Shown: positions 20,070 to 29,334 of the stretch, piece after piece | Numbering within the stretch: the stretch's first letter is position 1 | How the letters are laid out: each line of letters starts with the position of its first letter | Source: Bacteroidota bacterium | Lineage (GTDB): Bacteria; Bacteroidota; JABWAT01 | Direction of reading: 5' to 3' | Assembly: GCA_023151185.1 (NCBI GenBank) | Contig: JAKLJL010000001.1 | Location: 124,001 to 188,000 of the forward strand | DNA: 64,000 nucleotides | Position numbers and translations under genes: made by a program | Notes under the pieces: generated by a model | Told to the model about the DNA's origin: nothing | The model's input: only the letters and a program-made list of their open reading frames with translations | The model's database searches: none

Positions 20070-21584
20070 CCGGGCTGTAGTAACGGAGAATTAAATCAGT
20101 ATACCCGGCTTTCCGCCTCGGTTATTTGGCTGACTGCTTCCAAAACCGTACTTTCAACCTCTTCACTGTTATCAAACGGAACTTCCGGCAGTTGGTTGAA
20201 TGTCACAAAAACAGTAACGGCCCCGCTGAATGCTGTATTTGCGATTGTCAAATTTACTGCTGCAAACCCAGCAGGACCGGCAACAGCCTGGATTGATAAT
20301 GTTGTTTTTGAAGAAACAAATCTGGCCTATACTTATGACGGGAATGGAAACACAACACAGGATAAGGTGAGAGGTATCAGTAATATCGTGTATAATTCAC
20401 TGAACCTGCCAACCCAATTGACCAATGGATCAGGAACGGTCAGTTATGGATATTTGTGGTCTGGTGCCCGCTGGTTTAAAAAAATACCAGGTTCTGCCAA
20501 TGTGAGTTACTACATTAGAGGAACAGGCGGGGAATTACTGGGTGAGTATACCAATACCCCGTCGACGGTAAATTATCTGAATCGGTACGGAGCAGATCTG
20601 GAAGGGAAATGGCAAAAGGATACAGGGACAGACTACTATTATATGAAGGATCATTTGGGAAATATTCGACAAATTCTTCGGAATTCCTCAGGAACACCGG
20701 TGATAACCTCCAAGACAGACTATTACCCATTTGGGGCAGTGCTCAGAGAAACCAGTTCCAATACTTCAGCAGAAGCTAAATTTAAATACCAGAACAAGGA
20801 AAGAGATATAGAAACCGGTTGCGATTACTTCGAGGCCCGACTATATGATAGTCAAACCATTCGGTTTTTGCAGGTAGACCCGTTGGCGCATAAGTTTCTA
20901 ACAATGTCACCTTATGTCAGCATGGGAAATAACCCGATGTATTACACTGATCCTACTGGTGAAGAAATACAGGGTTCGAAAGAAGATCTGGAAGAGGCTA
21001 AAAAACTTATAGATAAAGCCATTCAGGATAACGGAATAAAAAATGCAACTGTTACAGTGGAAACCAGAACAGAAACTTCAGTTGATTTATTGGGAACACT
21101 GGCAAACATGTTGATGGGTTCAAATGAAGTTGCTTTCCAGACAGAAACAATAAACTATTTAGCAACTTCCGGCGATGGTTGGGCAGAGTTGGCAAATGGT
21201 ACGCAGACAACCGGAAATGAATGGGCAGACAAAGGGCTAATTGGTTTGTCAGACATTATCCGTTCTGAAACCGTGGTGAATTTTCAAATGACAGACCAAG
21301 GACCATTTCCAAGAACATCTTTGTCGGAAGGAATGGGTGGAGGTTCTAATCTTGATGGTGTTAGTCCTAGGTTATCACCATTGGGTAATGCAAAGAATCC
21401 ATACGACAGCAAGGTTGGAATTTTCTTTCATGAAGTGGTTGGTCATGGTCATCCCGATAGTAAAAATGGAGACGAAAATAAAATCGGACGTGCATTCGGT
21501 GGTCTGTCGACAAATCCTCATGGGGGTAGTGGTGGTTATCAAGGCAGAGGCTTTAAACGACCTGCAAAACTGAAATTACCCTAA
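20070..21584 (+). CDS. 5'-truncated RHS-repeat core protein with variable C-terminal domain (putative metallopeptidase toxin)
   Basis: RHS core YYYMKDHLGNIRQI...KYQNKERDIETGCDYFEARLYDSQTIRFLQVDPLAHKF..SPYVSMGNNPMYYTDPTGE; tip contains FFHEVVGHGHPD. Frame is open back to the stop of the previous CDS; track ORF starts at a TTG at 20196. Confidence 0.85.
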   Translation, partial: PGCSNGELNQYTRLSASVIWLTASKTVLSTSSLLSNGTSGSWLNVTKTVTAPLNAVFAIVKFTAANPAGPATAWIDNVVFEETNLAYTYDGNGNTTQDKVRGISNIVYNSLNLPTQLTNGSGTVSYGYLWSGARWFKKIPGSANVSYYIRGTGGELLGEYTNTPSTVNYLNRYGADLEGKWQKDTGTDYYYMKDHLGNIRQILRNSSGTPVITSKTDYYPFGAVLRETSSNTSAEAKFKYQNKERDIETGCDYFEARLYDSQTIRFLQVDPLAHKFLTMSPYVSMGNNPMYYTDPTGEEIQGSKEDLEEAKKLIDKAIQDNGIKNATVTVETRTETSVDLLGTLANMLMGSNEVAFQTETINYLATSGDGWAELANGTQTTGNEWADKGLIGLSDIIRSETVVNFQMTDQGPFPRTSLSEGMGGGSNLDGVSPRLSPLGNAKNPYDSKVGIFFHEVVGHGHPDSKNGDENKIGRAFGGLSTNPHGGSGGYQGRGFKRPAKLKLP

Positions 21585-21596
21585 GGAGATAAAATC

Positions 21597-22076
21597 ATGG
21601 CACCTAAAAAGATTTCAATCATTATTGCTGTTCTGATTGTGTTGAATTTTATTACTTCACTGCTTTTTGGTACAAAACGATTAGCTGAAAAAGGATTTGA
21701 TTATTTTGTTCATCAAACCAATTACTTATCCATGCATAGTGACAGTGTTTTATATCTGGCGATTATAGAGAATGACAGTATTTTTCTTGATATCAGTTTA
21801 CCGGAAAAAGCAGGAAATAAAATCGTAAAAATTGTATCAAGCGGAAACGAACAAGGCTATGTTTTGCACAACCAGTTTCTTGCCAGTATGAATAGTAAAT
21901 TGGAAAGTGCCTACCCGATAATTGTAATACATAAGAACTTGTTGTTTTATTCTGAAACTGAAGTATGTGTTTTTCAACATAATAAAGACTCGGAAAAACC
22001 CATTGGCTATGTTCATGATTATCTCTGGTTCTTTTGGGACTGGATAGAAGTAGGAAGTGAAATAAAAGGATATTGA
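21597..22076 (+). CDS. Hypothetical membrane-anchored protein, candidate immunity for the upstream RHS tip
   Basis: Immediately 3' of RHS tip; one N-terminal TM; low CCGG composition. Confidence 0.5.
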   Translation: MAPKKISIIIAVLIVLNFITSLLFGTKRLAEKGFDYFVHQTNYLSMHSDSVLYLAIIENDSIFLDISLPEKAGNKIVKIVSSGNEQGYVLHNQFLASMNSKLESAYPIIVIHKNLLFYSETEVCVFQHNKDSEKPIGYVHDYLWFFWDWIEVGSEIKGY

Positions 22077-22096
22077 TTTGAAAGCCGTTCGATTGA

Positions 22097-22468
22097 AGTG
22101 GTGTTAGCCCAGCACCATCGGGAACTACTCCAGTAGCAGACATTCACTCTCATGGTGGTTATGAGACAAAGTATGATAACAATAATTTCTCAAAAACAGA
22201 CTAACAAGACAATGATAAAACTAAATTGGTGGGTTACTTAACGACGCCAGATGGTTCGTTAAAGAAATATGACCCTGCTACTAAAAAGGAAACCGTCATA
22301 ACAGAACAATTACCAAGTGATCCGAATGACCCCAATAGAAAAAACAATATTAATCCAGATCAAAAAGTAACGCCTGAAGAAAAGGTTGTACCTGAGAAAA
22401 AACCGGAACCGGAAGAAAAAGATGAACCAGAAAAAAAGGAAGAACCGGAAAAAAAGGCAGGAAATTAA
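22097..22468 (+). pseudogene. Orphan RHS C-terminal tip, DUF4329-like, with in-frame stop
   Basis: In one frame: SGVSPAPSGTTPVADIHSHGGYETKYDNNNFSKTD*QDNDKTKLVGYLTTPDGSLKKYDPATKKETV; stop TAA at 22202-22204. Confidence 0.7.
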
Positions 22469-22501
22469 ATATGTTAGAATTTTCAAGGAAGGATTGATTT
22501 T

Positions 22502-22828
22502 ATGTTTAAGTTATTTATAACTTCAGTAACAATAATGGTATTTGCTATGGCTACACCGAATAAAGTTGAGAAGATTATTAATCAAACTAGTGGTTATGTA
22601 CCAAATGAAGGTTATGTACCAAATGAGGAAACAGCCATAAAGATTGCAGAAGCGATTTGGTTTCCCATATACGGTGAGAAAATCAATGACAACAAGCCTT
22701 TTCAAGCTGTTCTAGTTAAGGGAATTTGGCAAGTAACGGGAACGCTTCATACTAGCAAGGGTGGGGTGCCGTATGCTGAAATTCAAAAAAGTGACTGTAA
22801 AATACTCAAAGTAGCTCACGGAAAATAG
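22502..22828 (+). CDS. NTF2-fold (YbbC/YhhH-like) immunity protein
   Basis: VPNEETAIKIAEAIWFPIYGEKINDNKPFQAVLVKGIWQVTGTL..GGVPYAEIQKSDCKILKVAHGK. Confidence 0.8.
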   Translation: MFKLFITSVTIMVFAMATPNKVEKIINQTSGYVPNEGYVPNEETAIKIAEAIWFPIYGEKINDNKPFQAVLVKGIWQVTGTLHTSKGGVPYAEIQKSDCKILKVAHGK

Positions 22829-22839
22829 CAACATGAAAA

Positions 22840-22863
22840 GGCCGTTCGATGAACGGCTTTGTT
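22840..22863 (+). terminator. Probable hairpin terminator after immunity gene
   Basis: GCCGTTC-GAT-GAACGGC followed by TTTGTTGTTT. Confidence 0.5.
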
Positions 22864-23044
22864 GTTTATAGGAATCACATAAAAAGTTTCGCTTTTCAGG
22901 TCAACCTTCGCCGTTGGCTCAGTTGCCAATTGGTTATCCTTTGTCAAGCTCAGGACTGGCTGTATGTGTTTTTATATTCCGCTAACGCTTCTGTTATAGG
23001 CCATCATTCGGGAATGTGGGAATGTTCCAATAACTGTGTCAAAG

Positions 23045-23220
23045 TCATAAATTGAGTTTTACCCGATCACTAAAAATAATGGATAATTGAGCTAAAATCT
23101 GATTCCAGTTGTGAATAGGTTTGTTCCATTTAGCAACAATACTATCCTGAGCTAAAAACAGAAGTTTTACTAAGGCATCTTCGGAGTTAAAAGCTCTTTA
23201 GTGTCCCCCAAATAAGGCCT
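23045..23220 (-). mobile_element. IS256/mutator-family transposase remnant (C-terminal end only)
   Basis: Minus-strand translation DALVKLLFLAQDSIVAKWNKPIHNWNQILAQLSIIFSDRVKLNL* matches the C-terminus typical of mutator transposases; no upstream ORF. Confidence 0.7.
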
Positions 23221-23310
23221 TTAAAATGTTGCAATTGCTGAGCCCATCTTGCCCCTATTTCCCATCTTTCGATGTAAATCCGTATTTTTACCGATTTACC
23301 GGAGAAACCC

Positions 23311-25257
23311 ATGGTCCGTCTTCTTTTTGTTCTGCTTCTTGCCGCAACCAGTGCCGTTGCCCAGGAAGGAAAACCCTTCTATAAAAAACAAACTCAGCTA
23401 ACCCCTCCGAGTCCAGGACGGAATTTTGATATTCTTCATTACCGGATTGATCAGGATTGGTTTGCCCTGTTCAACAGCAATGATGTCAGAGTTCCGGGCG
23501 CAACTACCCTTTGGCTGATTCCGGATGACACCCTTTCTGCAGTCCGGCTGCAGTATGGCTCAATGGACCTGCTGTCGGCAGAAGTCAATGATCAGCCTGC
23601 AACTCTCCTGACTGAACCGGATGGAATGTTTATTGTGAAAACGGGACAGATATTTTCACATGCCGATACGGTTAAAATTAAAGTGAATTTCAAGCGCCAG
23701 AATGTCAATGAATTTGGTTTGTACTATTACCGGCCGACGATTCAGGTGAAAATACCTGAAAAAATCGCCTACACGATGGCTGAACCCTACGAAGGATGCC
23801 AATGGTTTCCCTGCTACAATTACCCCGATGAAAAATCCACAGTCGAAACCTTCACCCGGGTCCCGGCCGGGTATACTGTGACCTCCAACGGACTTCTGCA
23901 ATCTGTAAAAGACAACGGAGACAACACCCAAACCTTCCACTGGAAATCCGGCGATAAAATGGCCTCCTATCTGATTGTTGTTAATGCTTCAATCTTTGAT
24001 ACTTACCACCAGGCCTATCACAAAGTGACCTCACCCACAGATTCAATCCCGATTTTAAACTATTTCTGGGCAGCCGACCGGAATGGTTCCTCCTACAAAG
24101 CGGTGACAGCACTGAAAAACCTTCCGAAAATGATGGAAGTTTATTCTTCAACGTTTGGAGAGTATCCTTTTGAAAAATACGGGCATACCGTTGCGTCTCC
24201 GTTTTATTTCGGAGGCATGGAGCACCAGACCCTGACCACGGCCAACAGATCGTGGCTACGGATTAATGATGACGGATTTGCGCATGAACTTACCCACCAA
24301 TGGTTTGGTGACCTGATTACCTGCAAGACCTTCGACGACATCTGGCTGAATGAGGGGTTTGCAACTTATGGAGAAGCACTTTGGAATGAAAGCATGTATG
24401 GTGAGACTGCCCGGCAATCTGTTTCGGAAAATGATCGGTGGGGGTATCTTGGCGGCCTGAACACCATCCCGGTTTATGGCCCGGATGAGAATCTGATTTT
24501 CAATTATGCGACAACCTATGCCAAGGCAGGCTGGATTCTGCACATGCTCAGGAAAGAAGTGGGGGATGAGATGTTTTTTGCTCTTCTTCGTCATTATGTT
24601 GACACAAAGGCGGGCACCTCTGTCTCAACTCAGGAATTTGTGGAAATGGTTAATTCATTTACCGGGAAAAATTTTTCCTGGTTTTTCAATCAGTGGCTCT
24701 ATGTTGCCGGTCATCCCGAACTGGATATCACCTGGAATTACCGGGAAGAAGGGGCCATTGCCCTCCGGGTCCGGCAGCAGTCCATGTCGGGAACACCTTA
24801 CCGGTTCTTGCTGGACCTGGGACTCTCCGGTGAGAAAGATTCGACGGTAACGGTAAGGGTCACCGAAGCAGATCAGGACTTTCTGATCCCGGTCGGTTTT
24901 GTTGCAGACAATCTTACGGCAGATCCGCATGTTAATCTGCTGGCTGAGTTTAAATCGGTTCAGGTGGGGATCACAGGGCAGGAAAAGCCAACCGGATTTT
25001 CAGTCAGCCCAAACTATCCGAATCCGTTTAATGGCGGAACCCGGTTTAACCTCTCGGGAAGTGCCACTTCACCGGTACACCTGGAAGTTTTTGATCTGAC
25101 CGGTCGGCAGGTTTCTTCCATCCGGTACCCGGCAGGGACCAGCCAGATTTCCTGGCTGCCATCCGAAATCGGCCATGACCTGACTTCATCAGTTTATTTT
25201 TACCGGATATCTTCCGGACCGGTAACCGTTACCGGTAAAATGATTTACCTGAAGTAA
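23311..25257 (+). CDS. Secreted M1-family metallopeptidase with C-terminal sorting domain
   Basis: GGMEHQ, HELTHQWFGDLITCKTFDDIWLNEGFATY; C-terminal PNYPNPFNGGTRFNLSG. Confidence 0.93.
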   Translation: MVRLLFVLLLAATSAVAQEGKPFYKKQTQLTPPSPGRNFDILHYRIDQDWFALFNSNDVRVPGATTLWLIPDDTLSAVRLQYGSMDLLSAEVNDQPATLLTEPDGMFIVKTGQIFSHADTVKIKVNFKRQNVNEFGLYYYRPTIQVKIPEKIAYTMAEPYEGCQWFPCYNYPDEKSTVETFTRVPAGYTVTSNGLLQSVKDNGDNTQTFHWKSGDKMASYLIVVNASIFDTYHQAYHKVTSPTDSIPILNYFWAADRNGSSYKAVTALKNLPKMMEVYSSTFGEYPFEKYGHTVASPFYFGGMEHQTLTTANRSWLRINDDGFAHELTHQWFGDLITCKTFDDIWLNEGFATYGEALWNESMYGETARQSVSENDRWGYLGGLNTIPVYGPDENLIFNYATTYAKAGWILHMLRKEVGDEMFFALLRHYVDTKAGTSVSTQEFVEMVNSFTGKNFSWFFNQWLYVAGHPELDITWNYREEGAIALRVRQQSMSGTPYRFLLDLGLSGEKDSTVTVRVTEADQDFLIPVGFVADNLTADPHVNLLAEFKSVQVGITGQEKPTGFSVSPNYPNPFNGGTRFNLSGSATSPVHLEVFDLTGRQVSSIRYPAGTSQISWLPSEIGHDLTSSVYFYRISSGPVTVTGKMIYLK

Positions 25258-25279
25258 ACACACCCCGGCCGGTAAAAAA

Positions 25280-25301
25280 AACGGGGGCTTAAACCCCCGT
25301 T
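25280..25301. terminator. Bidirectional terminator between convergent genes
   Basis: AACGGGGG-CTTAAA-CCCCCGTT with A-run on one side and T-rich tract on the other. Confidence 0.8.
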
Positions 25302-25302
25302 A

Positions 25303-25689
25303 CTATTTTTTTAATGCTGGTTGCCAAAGCTCAATTTTATTTCCGTCCGGATCCATCATCCAGGCGAACCTGCCGTAATCAGCATTTTCCCGTTCCGGTA
25401 AAACCGGAATCTCTTTCTTTTCAAGGTCGGCAAGCAGGGCCTCCAGATCATCAACAATGAAATTGACCATAAAAGAGGATTCTGAGGGCTTAAAATAGGT
25501 GGTCGACTCTTTAAACGGTGAAAAAAGGGTCAACCGTTCCTGCGGGGATCCATCCGACTCCCGCCAGTTAAAATCAAAAGTTCCGTACTCAGAAACCGTC
25601 AGGTCAAAGGCTGAAGCGTACCAGACAGCCAGTTTTTTCGGATCGGGAGATTTAAAAAAAATTCCGCCGATTCCCTTCAGGTGACTCAC
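25303..25689 (-). CDS. VOC (glyoxalase-like) family protein
   Basis: GGIFFKSPDPKKLAVWYASAFDL and DPDGNKIELWQP. Confidence 0.85.
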   Translation of the reverse strand: MSHLKGIGGIFFKSPDPKKLAVWYASAFDLTVSEYGTFDFNWRESDGSPQERLTLFSPFKESTTYFKPSESSFMVNFIVDDLEALLADLEKKEIPVLPERENADYGRFAWMMDPDGNKIELWQPALKK

Positions 25690-25692
25690 CGG

Positions 25693-26430
25693 TTACCTCC
25701 CCTGTACTTTCAGCAGATTGGTTTTTTTACGAATGGTTCTGATGGTAATAAAAATGATAAATCCGGCACTTACCGCAATCAGCCAGAAAAAGCTGAGTTT
25801 GAGCTGATTAAACAGGATCAGGTTTCTGAACAGATCCACATAAGCAAAAGAAATGATGGCGGCAAAAAAACCGTTCTCTTCCCGTTTTAACACATTCCGG
25901 AAAGAAAATTCAAGTCCGGGTTTGCTCCATTGACTGAACCGTGGGATAAAGGCTGGCGTTCTTTCAGCCCAATGAAGGTAGGTTTGCCCAAATTTGTTCC
26001 GGAGAAAAAATTCTTCCGCAAACATAATCCGTTCATAATAAATCCAGAAAACCAGGGCAATGGCCAGAGAAAACCACCAGTTCCCGATGTAAAGCACAAT
26101 TCCCATCCACATAAAGAAATTACCCAGATATAACGGATGCCGGACAGTCGAATAAATTCCTTCTGTATTCAGGACTTCTGCAACCTGCTTTTTGGTGTTT
26201 CTGCCCGAGGTAAACCGGGGGACGTACCCAATGGCAACCGACCGGATGAAAAGCCCAAGGAAACTAACAGCAAGACACAGCCCGATTGCCCAGGGATTCT
26301 GGTGTGAAAAGGCGGGATCCCGGTCAAAATAAAGAACCAGACTGGCAAAGATATACAGAACCAGCGGAAGATAAGTGCGGTATCTGAACAGCCAGTTTCC
26401 GGTTTTGTCAAATTCTTCGATGAGTGCCAT
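25693..26430 (-). CDS. Isoprenylcysteine/phospholipid-type membrane methyltransferase family protein
   Basis: YSTVRHPLYLGNFFMWMGIVLYIGNWWF...YYERIMFAEEFFLRNKFGQTY. Confidence 0.8.
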   Translation of the reverse strand: MALIEEFDKTGNWLFRYRTYLPLVLYIFASLVLYFDRDPAFSHQNPWAIGLCLAVSFLGLFIRSVAIGYVPRFTSGRNTKKQVAEVLNTEGIYSTVRHPLYLGNFFMWMGIVLYIGNWWFSLAIALVFWIYYERIMFAEEFFLRNKFGQTYLHWAERTPAFIPRFSQWSKPGLEFSFRNVLKREENGFFAAIISFAYVDLFRNLILFNQLKLSFFWLIAVSAGFIIFITIRTIRKKTNLLKVQGR

Positions 26431-26590
26431 GGCAGTAAATCCTGTTAAAAGTTGGGACGAAGATAAAAAAGAAAGTAACTAAAATGAATTTCACGCCTGT
26501 GAGTACACCTGATTCAGAGATTTTAGGCCAATCAGTTTAAACTTTCGGGGCAGACCTCTATCTTCATCAGCGGAAAGTTGAGTCAGAAAA

Positions 26591-27595
26591 ATGGAAATTA
26601 AGACCTTTACCGATATTTTTAAGTGGTGCCAGACGGTTCCTTTTTCTCCGGTATTGCTGGTGGTTTCTGATGAGCATTATGTTCTGCAGCAGGCAGAGAA
26701 AATCCTGGTCAGCCGGTTTTACGACGGAACCGCCAAAGATTTCAATTATTCAATCGTCTACGGATCAGAATCAACAGGATCTGAAGTGGCCGGCCTGGCT
26801 GCTTCATACCCCATGATGGCAGACCGGCGGGCAGTTATTGTCAGGGAAGCCGAAAAGCTGAACAAGGAAAAGGAGGTTCTGACCGGGTATATCAAGCGGC
26901 CGGGTCAGACAACGTTTCTTCTGTTTCTGGCAACCAAGGTGAACCGGGCAACAAATCCCTGGAAGGCAATTGACAAACAGTTTACTGCCGAAATGCCGGC
27001 AATTTACGAAAATCATGTCAGGCCCTGGATTCCGGAACTGGCCAAAAGCCACGGACTCTCGATTGCCGAAGATGCCGTTGAGTTTATTCTTTCCACCATG
27101 GGAACCAATATTTCTTTTATTTCTGCCGAGTTTGAAAAAATATCCATAGCCGATGTCCCCGGGAAAAAGCTGACTCTTGATTTGGTGGCCCAGTTGACGG
27201 GAATCCGGCGGGACTGGAACCCTTGGGAATTAAAGGATGCCATTGTGAAAAATGAAGAGGAAAAAGCCCAGATGATTGTGGCCAAAATGATCCAGTCGGG
27301 GGAAAATCCGGTTGGAATGGTTGCCAGTCTGGCCATGTCCTTTAAATCCATGTGGCTGAAATCGTATCAGATTGCGGTAAATAAGACAATGGCACCGCCG
27401 CAGCGGTATCCCGAGCTGATTGAGTTTAATCAGGTTAAGGCAATGGGGCCAAAAGCAGCACGGAAAATTGAATATCTGCTCGAACGGCTCAGTCAGCTTG
27501 ATGCCGGCCTGAAGGGGTTCAGTCCCTTTCCTGCGGATATTCAGTTCGGGAGTTTTATTGCAGATGTCTGCAATTTTGAACGGCGGGAAGACTAA
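26591..27595 (+). CDS. holA: DNA polymerase III delta subunit
   Basis: Size and HolA-type pattern (YILQQAEKIL-like N-terminus, LLFLATKVNRATNPWKAI, LTGIRRDWNPWELKDAI). Confidence 0.82.
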   Translation: MEIKTFTDIFKWCQTVPFSPVLLVVSDEHYVLQQAEKILVSRFYDGTAKDFNYSIVYGSESTGSEVAGLAASYPMMADRRAVIVREAEKLNKEKEVLTGYIKRPGQTTFLLFLATKVNRATNPWKAIDKQFTAEMPAIYENHVRPWIPELAKSHGLSIAEDAVEFILSTMGTNISFISAEFEKISIADVPGKKLTLDLVAQLTGIRRDWNPWELKDAIVKNEEEKAQMIVAKMIQSGENPVGMVASLAMSFKSMWLKSYQIAVNKTMAPPQRYPELIEFNQVKAMGPKAARKIEYLLERLSQLDAGLKGFSPFPADIQFGSFIADVCNFERRED

Positions 27596-27651
27596 CCGGG
27601 AACCTTCATACCTGACCGGGGTAAAACCGGAAAGTGAAAGGAGGCCAGAGG

Positions 27652-28302
27652 ATGACGACTGCACTTTCTCTTGCACTGACTGAACCGGCAACTGAACTTC
27701 CCAATCTGAATCGGCGGATCATGCTGAATGAACTGACAAACGAAGACTTGCTGATCCTGCTTCGTGAGGGAAAGGAAGAGGCATTCCCGGTCTTTGTCCG
27801 CCGGTTTAAGGCACCCTTGTTTAACACGGTTTTCAGATATCTGGGCAGCCGGGAAGATGCTGAGGATATCGTTCAGGAGGCATTTGTTAAGGTCTTTCTG
27901 AACTCTGACCGGTACGACTCCTCCTTCAGGGCTTCAACCTGGGTATACACAATTGCCCTCAATCTGGCACGTTCTGCCTATAAAAGGAAACACCGCTGGC
28001 TTATTTTCAGCTCTGCCTTAAGGCGGGAAGAGGATGATCCGGATTTTATGGATACCATCCCGGATGAGTCTCTTTCTCCTGAGTTTTTCCAGGATCACGC
28101 CAATCAGATGGAAATTATCGAAACCGCCCTGTCAAAAATTAATCCGGTATTCAGGGAAGCCGTAATTCTCCGGGATATGGACGGGCTGAGTTATGAAGAG
28201 ATTGCAGTGATCATGAACATCGGAATCGGAACAGTGAAAAGTAAAATTAACCGGGGACGGGCATTGCTCAAGCACTATATACAAAAGGAACTTGACCGGT
28301 AA
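27652..28302 (+). CDS. ECF-type RNA polymerase sigma factor
   Basis: Region 2 YLGSREDAEDIVQEAFVKVF; region 4 LRDMDGLSYEEIAVIMNIGIGTVKSKINRGRALL. Confidence 0.93.
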   Translation: MTTALSLALTEPATELPNLNRRIMLNELTNEDLLILLREGKEEAFPVFVRRFKAPLFNTVFRYLGSREDAEDIVQEAFVKVFLNSDRYDSSFRASTWVYTIALNLARSAYKRKHRWLIFSSALRREEDDPDFMDTIPDESLSPEFFQDHANQMEIIETALSKINPVFREAVILRDMDGLSYEEIAVIMNIGIGTVKSKINRGRALLKHYIQKELDR

Positions 28303-28708
28303 AATGAACGATTTCTGCTCAGAAAACTGGGAACGGAAAATCCAGTCGTTTCTCCATCAGCCAACTCAAGGGGTTAAACGGGAGGTTCAGGATCACATCC
28401 GGATCTGTCCGGCCTGCAAATCCGCATTAGATGAGCATCTTGGCATCCGGAAGGTTCTGAAAGTGTTGCCTGATGAAGAACCGGGAGAGGAGTTTGACCG
28501 TCGGCTGTCCCGCCGGATTCAATTCATTAAGCAGGAAAGAAACCGTCCGGTTTTCCGGTATTTCGAAGTGTTCAATATATTCTTTACGATTATCATTGGC
28601 GTGATGATTGTCGTGTTGTTTTTTCTGTTCAGCCGGATGGCAGAATCCATAGAAAAGAAAAAGGATAAACAGGATCCGCCTAAACAGGAAGTTATTCTCC
28701 CGGATTAA
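28292..28708 (+). CDS. Anti-sigma factor with zinc-binding N-terminus and one TM
   Basis: HIRICPACKSALDEHL (HxxxCxxC) and C-terminal TM; overlaps sigma gene. Confidence 0.75.
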   Translation: MTGKMNDFCSENWERKIQSFLHQPTQGVKREVQDHIRICPACKSALDEHLGIRKVLKVLPDEEPGEEFDRRLSRRIQFIKQERNRPVFRYFEVFNIFFTIIIGVMIVVLFFLFSRMAESIEKKKDKQDPPKQEVILPD

Positions 28709-29331
28709 TCCGGTGAAGGAAGTTCACTGTTCCCGGTCATTTGCCGGATCTCAGTCCAGGAGAAGCCCCGGTACCGAAGATACCTGGCTGCTTTAATCTG
28801 GTTTCCCTGGTCGGACAGTGGTGAAAATTTTTTCCGGATTTTCTCAGCCAGCCTGTTAATCACTTCCGGATCCGGCTTTTCATCTGCCAGAAGATCCCGG
28901 ATTAACGCTTCTGCAATTCCTCTTTTTTTAAGTTCCTGCCGCAACCTTCCGGTCCCCCAGCCTTTTAAATTTTTCCCATCAGAAATCAGACTGCGGGAAT
29001 AGGCTTCATCATTAACCCAGCCCAGATGACGGGCTTTTTCAAGTAGGGCACTGATCAGATCCGGCTGGAAACCTTTCCTGATCATTTTTTGGCGGAGCCT
29101 GAATTCAGACTGGCCTGTTTTGGACAGACTTTTTTCCAGCCACTCCCAGGCTGCATCAGTTGAAACGGCCTGTTCAAGCTGGTGAATCTGAACGGAAGTC
29201 AGTGGTTGGTTAACCGGCAGACAGAGGGCATAAAATCGTTCGGCAGAAAGTCCGGCAAAGAACTTTCCGCCAATGAAAACAGAAACCCGCCCCTGATCAG
29301 ATTTCTGGGGTTGAATGTCTGTGATGGTCAC
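28705..29331 (-). CDS. recX: Regulatory protein RecX
   Basis: RLRQKMIRKGFQPDLISALLEKARHLGWVNDEAYSRSLI; adjacent to recA. Confidence 0.88.
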   Translation of the reverse strand: MTITDIQPQKSDQGRVSVFIGGKFFAGLSAERFYALCLPVNQPLTSVQIHQLEQAVSTDAAWEWLEKSLSKTGQSEFRLRQKMIRKGFQPDLISALLEKARHLGWVNDEAYSRSLISDGKNLKGWGTGRLRQELKKRGIAEALIRDLLADEKPDPEVINRLAEKIRKKFSPLSDQGNQIKAARYLRYRGFSWTEIRQMTGNSELPSPD

Positions 29332-29334
29332 AGG

